Positions 1-6,362 of a DNA stretch of 64,000 bases are shown here, piece by piece. The notes beneath the pieces were generated by a model. The model saw only the letters and a program-made list of their open reading frames with translations, had not been told where the DNA came from and did no database searches. A program made the position numbers and the translations under genes. Source of the DNA: Pseudomonadota bacterium (GTDB lineage: Bacteria > Pseudomonadota > Gammaproteobacteria > Burkholderiales > JABEVD01); the NCBI GenBank assembly GCA_021848825.1, contig JAJZTQ010000001.1, positions 1-64,000 of the forward strand. The letters are read 5' to 3'. Each line of letters starts with the position of its first letter. Positions within the stretch are counted from its first letter, which is position 1.

Positions 1-164
1 GCTTGTTGGCTGAAGAAGTCAATAATATCCCCCTTATTAAAAGAGAATCCTTCCGATTTAGCCACTTTCTGGAAAGAATCCATATCCGAGACAGCACGGA
101 TCTTTTGTTTCAGAGTATCCGACGAGGAAACTGTTTTCATGAACTCAACGAATTGCTTATTCAT
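1..164 (-). CDS. Nif11-like leader peptide family protein (3' end outside window)
   Basis: The gene runs off the left edge; 54 codons are visible. The frame starts at an ATG preceded by a good Shine-Dalgarno (AGGAG, 7 nt upstream). The translation begins MNKQFVEFMKTVSSSDTLKQ and continues through a KVAKSEGFSFNKGD stretch, which matches the Nif11 fold: a helix of the FxxFMxxV type, then a short acidic helix, then an A-x(2)-GF-x-F motif. Family members are either small proteins near nitrogenase genes or leader parts of ribosomal natural-product precursors (NHLP). The C-terminal part that would tell these apart lies outside. The stretch is more AT-rich than the rest of the window, in keeping with a mobile-element setting. 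Confidence 0.6.
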   Translation of the reverse strand, partial: MNKQFVEFMKTVSSSDTLKQKIRAVSDMDSFQKVAKSEGFSFNKGDIIDFFSQQ

Positions 165-770
165 TTTGTAGCTCCTATATAAGTTGACGAAATGCGGTAA
201 GCCCGCAGGTGCATTTATACCAGACTGGAATACTCGGAAATAACTGTCATGTCCGGCAGTTGCGTCGAAGGATAGATCGTGATATGCGGTAATAAGCAAA
301 ATTCTCGGTTGCCAAGCGTGTACAGTTACCGTAATCACCTGACTGGTAGGCCGTGAACCTCTATACCTCGATGATGGTCACTGGACGGCCTTTCCCCTCG
401 GTTGGTGTCGGCGCGGCGGCTTGGGCGGGGCCGCAACCCCGAAACTTGGAGGCAGCGTTCTTGCGATCCTTGAGTGCCTGATGCGGAAAGGTCCTGCCGC
501 CGACAGGCGGCTCCAGGTGGTTGCATTGAGACGATTTCTACATCCAGCCTACAGGGAAAGGATGGGGGAGAGGGGAGGGGGAAGGGAACCGCGAATGAGG
601 GTCCTTTCCCCTCGCCCCGCCGGAGGCGGTTTGGCTCTTCTTGCTACGGGTCAAGGGGCTTAGCCCCTTGCCGTCGGAGACAGGCTTTATCAGGATCGTG
701 ATCGTGTGGGTAACAATGTGGGTAATATAAAATTAATGATGGCGTAATGCGCCTAAATACGTAGATATTC
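165..770. other. Gene-poor stretch at the end of a putative integrated element
   Basis: No convincing gene is seen. On the minus strand a frame without an ATG start stays open from about 540 down to a stop at 361-363 and ends KGRPVTIIEV; it may be a decayed gene end, but no family is recognised. An inverted repeat with 9-bp arms (CAAGGGGCT and AGCCCCTTG) lies at 652-670. The first 150 bases are probably the upstream region of the Nif11-like gene. The stretch ends in a TGTGGGTAA tandem repeat and a tmRNA 3'-end fragment, described separately. Confidence 0.5.
705..725 (+). repeat. Tandem TGTGGGTAA repeat next to the att-like site
   Basis: TGTGGGTAA occurs twice in a row with a CAA spacer, about 45 bp before the tmRNA 3'-end fragment. 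Short direct repeats beside the crossover site are typical arm-binding sites of tyrosine integrases that target tRNA and tmRNA genes. That reading is inference from position; no integrase gene lies in the window. Confidence 0.4.
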
Positions 771-820
771 GATTCCCGCCGCCCCACCAATACATGAAAA
801 GGGCCGAAAGGCCCTTTTTC
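771..820 (+). mobile_element. tmRNA (ssrA) 3'-end fragment with terminator, copy 1 (att-like)
   Basis: The stretch contains GATTCCCGCCGCCCCACCA followed by ATACATG and a GGGCC-GAAA-GGCCC hairpin with a T-run. The TTCGATT loop, CCCGC stem half and terminal CCA are the T-arm and acceptor end of a tmRNA. This copy lacks one T relative to copy 2, so its acceptor strand is one base short. The 300 bases upstream do not contain the rest of an ssrA gene. It is best read as an attachment-site fragment left by integration into the 3' end of ssrA; the intact gene would lie to the left, outside the window. Confidence 0.6.
797..819 (+). terminator. Rho-independent terminator of the first ssrA fragment
   Basis: A perfect GGGCC/GGCCC stem extended by AAA/TTT pairs closes a GAAA tetraloop and is followed by five T residues. 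It is duplicated at 967-990. Confidence 0.75.
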
Positions 821-941
821 ATTCGACCGGACGATGTGGGAAGAGAACCCGCAGGGTTCGACCAGGAGGCCGACCAGTGGGAGGGCGACGCAGGACGCCA
901 GGATGGCGGTCCCGAGCTTGTTCGGGATGGGCTTGCCCACA
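821..941. other. Short spacer between the two ssrA fragments
   Basis: This 121-bp segment separates the two att-like copies. A minus-strand frame across it reads as a short hydrophobic peptide (MGKPIPNKLGTAIL...) that then runs into the upstream repeat. It has no recognisable family and is probably a scar of a second, largely deleted insertion. Confidence 0.35.
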
Positions 942-990
942 ATCCCGCCGCCTCCACCAATACATGAAAAGGGCCGAAAGGCCCTTTTTT
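942..990 (+). mobile_element. tmRNA (ssrA) 3'-end fragment with terminator, copy 2 (att-like)
   Basis: The sequence ATCCCGCCGCCTCCACCA is followed by the same ATACATG linker and terminator as copy 1. CCCGC plus the acceptor strand CGCCTCC, then A and CCA, gives the exact tmRNA length; CGCCTCC would pair with the GGGGGCG 5' end typical of betaproteobacterial tmRNA. No T-loop or tmRNA body precedes it, so it is a fragment. It probably marks the point where the ancestral chromosome resumes. Confidence 0.62.
967..990 (+). terminator. Rho-independent terminator of the second ssrA fragment
   Basis: Same hairpin as at 797-819 (AAAAGGGCC, GAAA loop, GGCCC) followed by six T residues. Confidence 0.75.
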
Positions 991-1013
991 GTTCTCCGCC
1001 AAGTGCGGAAAAG

Positions 1014-1373
1014 CTATTTCAGCTGGACGATCTGATTGAGCCGCTCGCAGACTGTCGAAAAAAGCGCTTCGTCGAGCTTGCCGATTTCATGCGGCCTTGC
1101 CCCGCGCACGCGCCAGTCGAAGGATTTGGGCTGATGGCACAAGACGTAGCTCGTCTTTCCGGCCTTCTTCGATTTTCCCAAAGATACGGCGAAGGGATTG
1201 TCGGAATTGTATTCTGCGGTGGTCATGGGAAGACCGATAACGAGCGAGGTCCTGTCGTTGAAGTTGCGCGGCGAGAGCACGAGGAAAGGGTGGATGTCCC
1301 GCATTTCACGCCCCGCCTGGGGATTGCAGTCTATCCAGATAATTTCCCTTCTGTCGGGAACCCAGCTCACCAA
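1014..1373 (-). CDS. mazF: MazF/PemK-type endoribonuclease toxin
   Basis: The 119-residue product has the PemK-like layout: an N-terminal GDIxxxD-type strand here reading REIIWIDCNPQAGREM, the HPFLVLSP segment with the conserved proline, and a mid-protein IGLPMTT strand. MazF toxins cut mRNA at short sequences and are held inactive by their antitoxin. Length is normal for the family and no defect is seen. Its start overlaps the end of the upstream mazE by 7 bp, the usual coupled antitoxin-toxin order, and it stops just after the att-like repeats. Confidence 0.85.
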   Translation of the reverse strand: MVSWVPDRREIIWIDCNPQAGREMRDIHPFLVLSPRNFNDRTSLVIGLPMTTAEYNSDNPFAVSLGKSKKAGKTSYVLCHQPKSFDWRVRGARPHEIGKLDEALFSTVCERLNQIVQLK

Positions 1374-1621
1374 TTTTCAGCGCCCAGCCTCGCTGTTTCC
1401 TGCATCGCTTCCCCGCCGTGCCTTGACGGGTCGAACTTTTGGAGCCTCTCCTCGAGGCTCAGTGCTTCCGCCTCGATAGGGGTGATGATGATCTGACCAC
1501 CCACGACTGAAATCCTGACACGCTGATGGGCGCGCAGGTGGGCTTCGCGGGCGATTGCCGCTGGCAGGCGCACTCCCAGGTTGTTTCCCCATTCCTTGAT
1601 GTCCAAAGTCACTTCCGCCAT
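1367..1621 (-). CDS. mazE: MazE-type antitoxin (AbrB/SpoVT fold)
   Basis: The 84-residue product begins with a swapped-hairpin AbrB DNA-binding domain (IKEWGNNLGVRLPAAIA, then VRISVVGGQIIITP) and ends with an acidic tail (LSLEERLQKFDPSRHGGEAM), which in MazE inserts into the toxin. The start has a strong Shine-Dalgarno (GAGGAG) 6 nt upstream. It is the first gene of a two-gene operon with mazF and should repress its own promoter through the inverted repeat just upstream. Confidence 0.87.
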   Translation of the reverse strand: MAEVTLDIKEWGNNLGVRLPAAIAREAHLRAHQRVRISVVGGQIIITPIEAEALSLEERLQKFDPSRHGGEAMQETARLGAENW

Positions 1622-1634
1622 GATTTCTCCTCGC

Positions 1635-1654
1635 GTTTAAACAACAGTATAAAC
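1635..1654 (-). promoter_or_regulatory. Probable mazEF promoter/operator
   Basis: Reading toward mazE, GTTTATACTG and TTGTTTAAAC form an imperfect inverted repeat (GTTTA with TAAAC arms) that contains a TATACT -10-like hexamer, about 13 bp before the mazE start. MazE-type antitoxins bind such palindromes over their own promoter. Confidence 0.5.
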
Positions 1655-1746
1655 GTCATCAGAAGAGAATGAAAGGCCCCACCTTCTGCGCTCCCCCGCA
1701 GAGCCGTCTCGTGGTAGGATTGCGGGAAAAGAACGGGCGAAACCGG

Positions 1747-1875
1747 TTATCTGTGGCGGATTTTCCCGGAAGCCTGCTCCAGCTTCTTTGCCACAAGCGC
1801 ATTGAGCGAAATCCCGGCATTTGCGGCTTCGATTGCGAGATCGCGATGCAGCCTCTTGTCTATCCTGACGTTGTC
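1747..1875 (-). pseudogene. HicB-type antitoxin remnant (C-terminal ribbon-helix-helix part)
   Basis: The frame lacks any start; a stop at 1876-1878 precedes it directly. It encodes RIDKRLHRDLAIEAANAGIS followed by LNALVAKKLEQASGK, the classic RHH tail of HicB antitoxins (R-x-x-x-x-LH-x-x-L-x(2)-EA-x(3)-GISLN). The N-terminal RNase-H-like part and any hicA toxin are missing. The fragment ends exactly where a RelE remnant begins on the other strand, which suggests a deletion or recombination joint between two toxin-antitoxin loci. Confidence 0.65.
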
Positions 1876-1876
1876 C

Positions 1877-1996
1877 TATGAGCGCTACCGGCTCGTCTAC
1901 CAGGTCGTCGAGGAGCGCCTGGTGGTGGTCGTCGTATCCGTGGGAAAGCGCGAGGACAATGCGGCGTACCGCAAGGCAGGGAGGCGGGTGAAATGA
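1877..1996 (+). pseudogene. RelE-type toxin remnant (C-terminal part)
   Basis: The frame encodes YERYRLVYQVVEERL, then VVVVVSVGKRE and a short tail to a TGA. This is the C-terminal half of a RelE/ParE-fold toxin (the YRL-x-Y-x-V then V-x-VGKR-x(3)-Y pattern). The N-terminal helices are absent, since upstream sequence belongs to the HicB remnant in the opposite direction, so the toxin should be inactive. Confidence 0.65.
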
Positions 1997-2078
1997 CAGA
2001 AGAATCGAGCGAGGTGGCGCAGATATGTCCTCTGGACTGAAGAATGACATGGAAGGGGGCGATGGCGGCAGAGGCGCT

Positions 2079-2140
2079 GTCATTTCGACCGAAGGGAGAA
2101 ATCGTGGAGAGGAAGATTCCTCGCTTGCCCTCGGAATGAC
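2079..2140. repeat. Imperfect palindromic interspersed repeat
   Basis: GTCATTTCGACCGAAGGGAG at the left end and TCGCTTGCCCTCGGAATGAC at the right end are imperfect inverted arms around GAAATCGTGGAGAGGAAGATTCC. This arrangement (GTCATTTCGA...GAAATC...GATTCCTCGC...GGAATGAC) is a widespread short mobile palindrome in proteobacterial intergenic regions. It is non-coding and sits between the toxin remnants and the hemerythrin gene. The rest of 1997-2193 shows nothing recognisable. Confidence 0.55.
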
Positions 2141-2193
2141 GGGAAAAGCGGTGCCTGGTCTTGAAATATCGCTTTTGGCTGGAAAGCGGGGTG

Positions 2194-2625
2194 CTAGATT
2201 TCGCTTCGCCCGTCTGCTTTGCTGGCTATTCCGTCAAGTTCTTCTTCGGTCAATACTGACTCCGTCATGGGAAAGAGTTCGCGTTCTTCGAAGCGGACAT
2301 GCCTATCGAGCAATTCGCCAAACCGGTGCAGCATGTCGATGCCGCCTTTTTCCAGGAGCCCGGCCAATTCGCGCAACATCTTGTGCTCGGCAAGCGTCTG
2401 CGTGACCAATCGCGATTGGCCCGCCTTTTCGAGAGCGGGAAGCAATCCGTTCTCTTCTGTCTGAAAGTGCGGTTCGATCTCCCGATAGAATGTCCCGGCT
2501 ATTTCGGAGGCAGGGCCCTGCGATGGCCCATCGGCTTCACCCGAGGCGCGTTTCGCGCGATTCGCGATCACCAGTGCGAGGTGATGATCTCTGGATAGTC
2601 CGAGCAGGGCGGCGTGACGTTTCAT
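2194..2625 (-). CDS. Hemerythrin HHE-domain protein
   Basis: The 143-residue product is a four-helix hemerythrin-like protein. Metal-ligand candidates are visible in order: SRDHH near residue 14, EIEPHFQTEEN near 50-60, LAEHKML near 80 and DRHVRFEERELFP near 108-120. Such proteins bind a di-iron centre and take part in O2 or NO sensing, iron storage or repair of damaged iron-sulfur clusters. The gene starts one base after the nnrS stop, so the two are surely cotranscribed, which favours a nitrosative-stress role (inference). Confidence 0.83.
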   Translation of the reverse strand: MKRHAALLGLSRDHHLALVIANRAKRASGEADGPSQGPASEIAGTFYREIEPHFQTEENGLLPALEKAGQSRLVTQTLAEHKMLRELAGLLEKGGIDMLHRFGELLDRHVRFEERELFPMTESVLTEEELDGIASKADGRSEI

Positions 2626-3834
2626 CTAACCGGGCTTTCCGTCCGAACGGGGCTTCCAGTAAATGGCGACATGTTTCAGGTTCCAGGTCCCGAAACAGCC
2701 GAGCCATACGATCGCTGCGAGGATGTAGAAATAGGAGGCATCCCGAAAAGGCGCATCGCCGATTATTCTGAAGAAGGCAGTGGACTGGAAAACGATGAAA
2801 ATGATCCAGGTGATGTTGTCCGCTTTCAGCGCGCCTCCGGAATGTCCCAGGGTCACACGCGTGACCATGGCGATCACCATGGACGAGAAATAGCCTATCG
2901 TCAGGGCGTGCAGGGGGGCCATGCCGAGAACGGATTCCGTTGAGGCGAAATGGGCAAGGCTCTGAACCGCATACAATGTCATCGAAATGCCGAGCCATGA
3001 AAATGCGATATGCAGCATGGCGAGAAGACGGACATCGAAGCTTCTGCGGATTTCCCATAGCCATGAAAGATGGAATGCGACGATGGCCATCGGCAGATCG
3101 GCCATCCAGAGATACCCGACCTCGTTCAGCATTTCGAGCGCCGCGTGGGCGGCCATTCCCCCCAGCAAAATGAAGAGCGGGCCGTAGGGGCGCCTGGGCT
3201 CGTAGCCGGGGAGCACGGCGCTCGAGAAAAAAGGGATCATCCTGTGGCTCACGGAGAGGAATATCGGCAGCAGGAAAAGCCATATGCCCATCGTCAGCGA
3301 TCCGTGCAGCAGGACGGGATTGCCGGTGAAGAGCCAGAGAAGATAGAGGATGCCCCCGACCCATCCCATGAATACATTGCCGACCACGATATAGGCGTGG
3401 ACTTTGTTCTGCGCACGACTTACGACGACTATTTTCAGCAGGGACAATCCGCCCGCAAGCCACCCTGAAAGGTAGACGATCACCGAAATGGCAATCGCGG
3501 TTTTCACTGCAAGAATGGCGAGATAAAAGAGGGCGATTCCGATCGACATCAAAAGGAATGCTGGAACGTAATGCGCTCTTTCGACCTTCTTCCCGTTCAC
3601 CCAGTTCGGCGCCGCAGTCATCAGGAATCCGAAAATGAAGAAGGGGAAGAAGCCGTAAATCATCAGGAAGGCATGGATCCATACGGAGGGGATGAGCCAA
3701 TCCATTTTCGGAAAAATGCCGGCATATCTCGCACTCAAGTCGCAAGCCCACCATGAAACGGACAAGACCGCCTGAGTCGCGCCGGACAGAAAGAACAGGC
3801 GATGGGGCGCCGAACTCAGTGTCCTCCATGTCAT
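2626..3834 (-). CDS. nnrS: NnrS family haem/copper membrane protein
   Basis: The 402-residue, very hydrophobic protein has about twelve membrane segments. Conserved NnrS features include WWACDLS, WIHAFLMIYGFFPFFIFGF, a TAAPNWVNG loop, SHRMIPFFSS, HALTIGYFSSMVIAMVTRVT and LGHSGGAL. NnrS lowers damage from nitric oxide and its genes often sit in NO-responsive regulons. It is the first gene of a two-gene unit with the hemerythrin and is preceded by an AGGG-type ribosome site. A TATAAT hexamer lies about 95 bp upstream. Confidence 0.88.
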   Translation of the reverse strand: MTWRTLSSAPHRLFFLSGATQAVLSVSWWACDLSARYAGIFPKMDWLIPSVWIHAFLMIYGFFPFFIFGFLMTAAPNWVNGKKVERAHYVPAFLLMSIGIALFYLAILAVKTAIAISVIVYLSGWLAGGLSLLKIVVVSRAQNKVHAYIVVGNVFMGWVGGILYLLWLFTGNPVLLHGSLTMGIWLFLLPIFLSVSHRMIPFFSSAVLPGYEPRRPYGPLFILLGGMAAHAALEMLNEVGYLWMADLPMAIVAFHLSWLWEIRRSFDVRLLAMLHIAFSWLGISMTLYAVQSLAHFASTESVLGMAPLHALTIGYFSSMVIAMVTRVTLGHSGGALKADNITWIIFIVFQSTAFFRIIGDAPFRDASYFYILAAIVWLGCFGTWNLKHVAIYWKPRSDGKPG

Positions 3835-3929
3835 CGCAACCCTCCGTTTGGAAAAAATGTCGCCGACTGTGCTCTCATCACGCTTCCATGCTGAACTTTC
3901 CGGGCTCGATCAATCGGACCCTGTATCTG

Positions 3930-3935
3930 ATTATA
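3930..3935 (-). promoter_or_regulatory. -10-like TATAAT upstream of nnrS
   Basis: A perfect TATAAT faces nnrS in the 150-bp divergent gap. No good -35 hexamer is seen 17 bp further up, so an activator may be needed. Confidence 0.35.
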
Positions 3936-3942
3936 GGTTTCT

Positions 3943-3961
3943 CCAGGCGGGAATCGCCTGG
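3943..3961. promoter_or_regulatory. Inverted repeat in the nnrS / RiPP-cassette divergent gap
   Basis: CCAGGCG and CGCCTGG are perfect 7-bp arms around a 5-nt centre. The site lies at the -35 position relative to the nnrS-facing TATAAT and about 20 bp before the short ORF on the other strand, so it could be an operator for either side. Confidence 0.35.
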
Positions 3962-3982
3962 GCGCGCGAGGGCCGCCGTCGA

Positions 3983-4096
3983 ATGAAAGACATCGAGATC
4001 CCGCAGGGCATGCGATGCGAATCAGAATCGTTCGTTCTCGTCCAGGATCTGGATGGGGAAAAGACCGATTCATGGTATTCGCCGATTGTTTCATGA
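3983..4096 (+). CDS. Short ORF resembling the start of a PqqD-like RRE (lasso B1) protein
   Basis: The 37-residue frame reads MKDIEIPQGMRCESESFVLV, then QDLDGEKTDSW and a short end. The F-V-L-V-x-DLDGE segment is like strands 1-2 of PqqD-type RiPP recognition elements, which in lasso clusters are encoded just before B2. A full RRE needs 80-100 residues, so this is either truncated or a different small peptide, possibly a precursor. Its TGA overlaps the ATG of the next gene (ATGA), a sign of translational coupling and hence of real translation. The frame also stays open back to a TTG at 3848, but that lies in the nnrS leader. Confidence 0.4.
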   Translation: MKDIEIPQGMRCESESFVLVQDLDGEKTDSWYSPIVS

Positions 4097-4632
4097 TCGC
4101 GCATATGGTATTTATCGAGAATCATTCAACCACAGGTTCCGCCGTGCAGCAATTCAGGACGCTGAGGCGAAAGTCGAAAAATTTTCTGCGTCAGCCGCTC
4201 AGGATGTGGTTCATTCCGGTCTGGCTGCTTCTCGGCCTTGCCAAGGCGCTGATCTTCATCGTTTCCTTCAGGCGCCTTGCGCCGCGCCTGGGGGTGCCCC
4301 TGGGCCCGGTTTCCTGGGTGCCGCTGCTCGATCCGGAACAGGAGAGAATGGCATTGAACATAGGCCGGATTGTGCGCATGGCGGCACGCTATACGCCATG
4401 GAATTCGAACTGTTTCCCTCAGGCCGCAGTGGCGCGTCTGCTCCTGGGCATTTACGGCATTCCCTATGCATTGTATTTCGGCCTGATGAGGGAACCTTCC
4501 TCGACGCAGCTGAAGGCGCATGCCTGGGTGGCGGCCGGAAGGATAAGGGTCACGGGGGGCGAGAGTTTCGGCAGGTTCACGACGGTGTGCTGCTTCGTCG
4601 CGCCCGGGCTGCAAGGCGCGGCCGAATCATGA
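4093..4632 (+). CDS. Lasso-peptide B2-type leader peptidase (transglutaminase-like)
   Basis: The 179-residue product matches lasso biosynthesis B2 proteins. It has an N-terminal hydrophobic helix (about 39-60) followed by FRRLAPRLG, an RxxxxMAARYTPWNSNCFPQA block with the nucleophile Cys107, and KAHAWV with catalytic His143, then a VTGG strand and a final FTTVCCF strand. B2 enzymes cleave the leader of the precursor peptide. The start at 4093 is chosen because its ATG overlaps the previous stop; the frame is open further up. The gene overlaps the exporter start by 4 bp. No lasso cyclase (asparagine-synthase-like) gene is adjacent. Confidence 0.78.
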   Translation: MIAHMVFIENHSTTGSAVQQFRTLRRKSKNFLRQPLRMWFIPVWLLLGLAKALIFIVSFRRLAPRLGVPLGPVSWVPLLDPEQERMALNIGRIVRMAARYTPWNSNCFPQAAVARLLLGIYGIPYALYFGLMREPSSTQLKAHAWVAAGRIRVTGGESFGRFTTVCCFVAPGLQGAAES

Positions 4633-6362
4633 AGTCGCTTCACGCCTTCCTGAAGCTGCTGGGCGCCGCCCCCCGGGGATGGACGGCAGGGCTGATGGTT
4701 CTGATGCTCGTTTCCAGCCTCACGGAGGGTATCGGATTGCTTCTCCTCGTGCCCATGCTCGGGCTGCTGGGAGGAGGGCAGGGCGGCGGCAATCCGGTGG
4801 TTCGGCATGTTCTGGAAGTGCTGAAGGCCGGCGGATTGCCTGTTTCCCTGATTTCTCTCCTGGCCGTTTTCCTTTTGCTGGTTTCTTTCAGGAGCGCGAT
4901 CCAGTATGGAAGGGAGCGTCTGGGCGCATCCCTGCAGCATCTTGTCGTCGACGAGCTCAGGCTGCGCTGCTTCGAAGCCCTGCTCGGCGCAGAGTGGCGA
5001 TGGATAGTCGCCGGCAGAAAGCAAGACCATGCCAACCTGCTCCTGACGGATGTCTCGAGGACAGGCGTAGGGTTCAACTTCGCGCTCTCCCTGGCTGCCG
5101 GTCTCGCCAGCGCTATCGCCTATCTTGCCGTCGCAATGCTTCTTTCCTGGCCGATGACCTTGCTCGCGCTGGCAAGCGGCGGACTGGTTTTCTGGCTGCT
5201 GGCCGGACAGCGGCGCGCGGCATTTCAGCTGGGCAGGAAACTGGGAGAAGCCAGCCGCAACCTGCATGGAAATGTTCAGGAAAGCCTGGCCGGTATCAAG
5301 CTGACCAAGATTCTCGGCATGGAGGCGAGGCACCTCGAACGCTTCAGGCAGACGACGGGCGGCCTGAAGCAAGAGCAGCTGAGTTTCCTGAAGAGCAACA
5401 GCGGCTCCAGGGCGCTCTTCCAGGTCGGGGGGGCCTTTCTGCTCGCAGGCTACCTTTATGCCGGCCTGAGTTTCTGGAACATGCCGCTTCCCTCGCTGCT
5501 GGTGCTGGTGATGCTTTTCGCGAGGCTGGTCCCGCTTTTCATGACGCTGCATCAGAACTACCATCAATGGCTGCACGCCATGCCCGCCCTGTACGAGATC
5601 GATGCGCTGCTCGAATCCTGCGAGATTTCTGCAGAGCCGGCGTCCGATTCCGGCGAAGGCAGAATGAATGTCAGGGAGATGATTTCCCTCGATGATGTCA
5701 CCGTGCGCTATCCCGGGAGGGAATTGCCCGCCCTGGAAAAGGTTTCGCTGCAGTTTCCGGCAAGAACCACCACCGCGATCACGGGACCTTCCGGGGCCGG
5801 GAAAAGCACGCTGGCTGATATCCTGATCGGTCTCCTGGCGCCGGACGAAGGGGAGTTGCGGGTCGACGGGGAGCCGGTATCAGGCAGCCGCCGCAAAGAC
5901 TGGCGGCGGGAAGTCGCCTATGTTCCGCAGGATGTCTTCCTTTTTCACGACAGCATCCGGAACAACCTGCTCTGGGCAGCCCCGGGCGCCACAGAAGAAG
6001 AATTGAAAATCGCCCTACAAAATGTAGCGGCGGATTTCGTCTTCGGCCTGCCGCAGGGGCTGGATACGGTCGTCGGGGACGAAGGATTGCGACTTTCCGG
6101 GGGGGAGCGCCAGAGGATCGCGCTAGCTCGGGCCTTGCTCAACCATCCCGCTATGCTGATCCTCGACGAGGCGACAAGCGCCCTTGACCTCGATAACGAA
6201 GCGCGTGTCCGGCAGGCCATCGAGAAACTGCACGGGGATCTGACCGTGGTGATCATCGGCCACAGGCTGGCGACGCTGGAGCAGGCGGACAAGGTGGTGG
6301 TGCTGGAAAAGGGGCATGTCGCAGCTCAGGGAAGCTGGCAGGATGTTTCGGGTGGGCGCTGA
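4629..6362 (+). CDS. ABC exporter, fused membrane and ATPase domains
   Basis: The 577-residue half-transporter has a membrane domain with about six helices (roughly 1-330) and an ATPase domain (about 350-577). Visible motifs are Walker A GPSGAGKST near 386, signature LSGGERQ near 488, Walker B MLILDEATSALD near 509-520 and the H-loop His near 544. There is no C39 peptidase domain, consistent with a separate B2 protease. By position it is the D-type exporter of the cassette, exporting or giving immunity to the peptide. The ATG at 4629 is chosen over far upstream starts because it overlaps the B2 stop. Confidence 0.85.
   Translation: MKSLHAFLKLLGAAPRGWTAGLMVLMLVSSLTEGIGLLLLVPMLGLLGGGQGGGNPVVRHVLEVLKAGGLPVSLISLLAVFLLLVSFRSAIQYGRERLGASLQHLVVDELRLRCFEALLGAEWRWIVAGRKQDHANLLLTDVSRTGVGFNFALSLAAGLASAIAYLAVAMLLSWPMTLLALASGGLVFWLLAGQRRAAFQLGRKLGEASRNLHGNVQESLAGIKLTKILGMEARHLERFRQTTGGLKQEQLSFLKSNSGSRALFQVGGAFLLAGYLYAGLSFWNMPLPSLLVLVMLFARLVPLFMTLHQNYHQWLHAMPALYEIDALLESCEISAEPASDSGEGRMNVREMISLDDVTVRYPGRELPALEKVSLQFPARTTTAITGPSGAGKSTLADILIGLLAPDEGELRVDGEPVSGSRRKDWRREVAYVPQDVFLFHDSIRNNLLWAAPGATEEELKIALQNVAADFVFGLPQGLDTVVGDEGLRLSGGERQRIALARALLNHPAMLILDEATSALDLDNEARVRQAIEKLHGDLTVVIIGHRLATLEQADKVVVLEKGHVAAQGSWQDVSGGR

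Noticed and set aside
644-940. Minus-strand ORF across both ssrA fragments
   Set aside because: It reads through two repeated terminators and changes character at the repeat; no ribosome site.
610-968. Complete tmRNA gene ending at the CCA of copy 2
   Set aside because: No GGGGGCG 5' end, tag-peptide frame or pseudoknot sequence is found upstream; only the 3' end is present.
2537-3829. 430-codon minus-strand open frame overlapping nnrS in another frame
   Set aside because: Arg/His/Pro-rich and without membrane helices, while the nnrS frame matches its family throughout.
4015-4092. Upstream start for the B2 gene
   Set aside because: The extra residues are Arg-rich and lie over the short ORF; the ATG at 4093 has the typical ATGA coupling.
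3848-4096. Longer 82-codon form of the short RRE-like ORF from a TTG
   Set aside because: Its start lies in the nnrS ribosome-site region and the extra 45 residues show no fold; the ATG at 3983 leaves room for a promoter.
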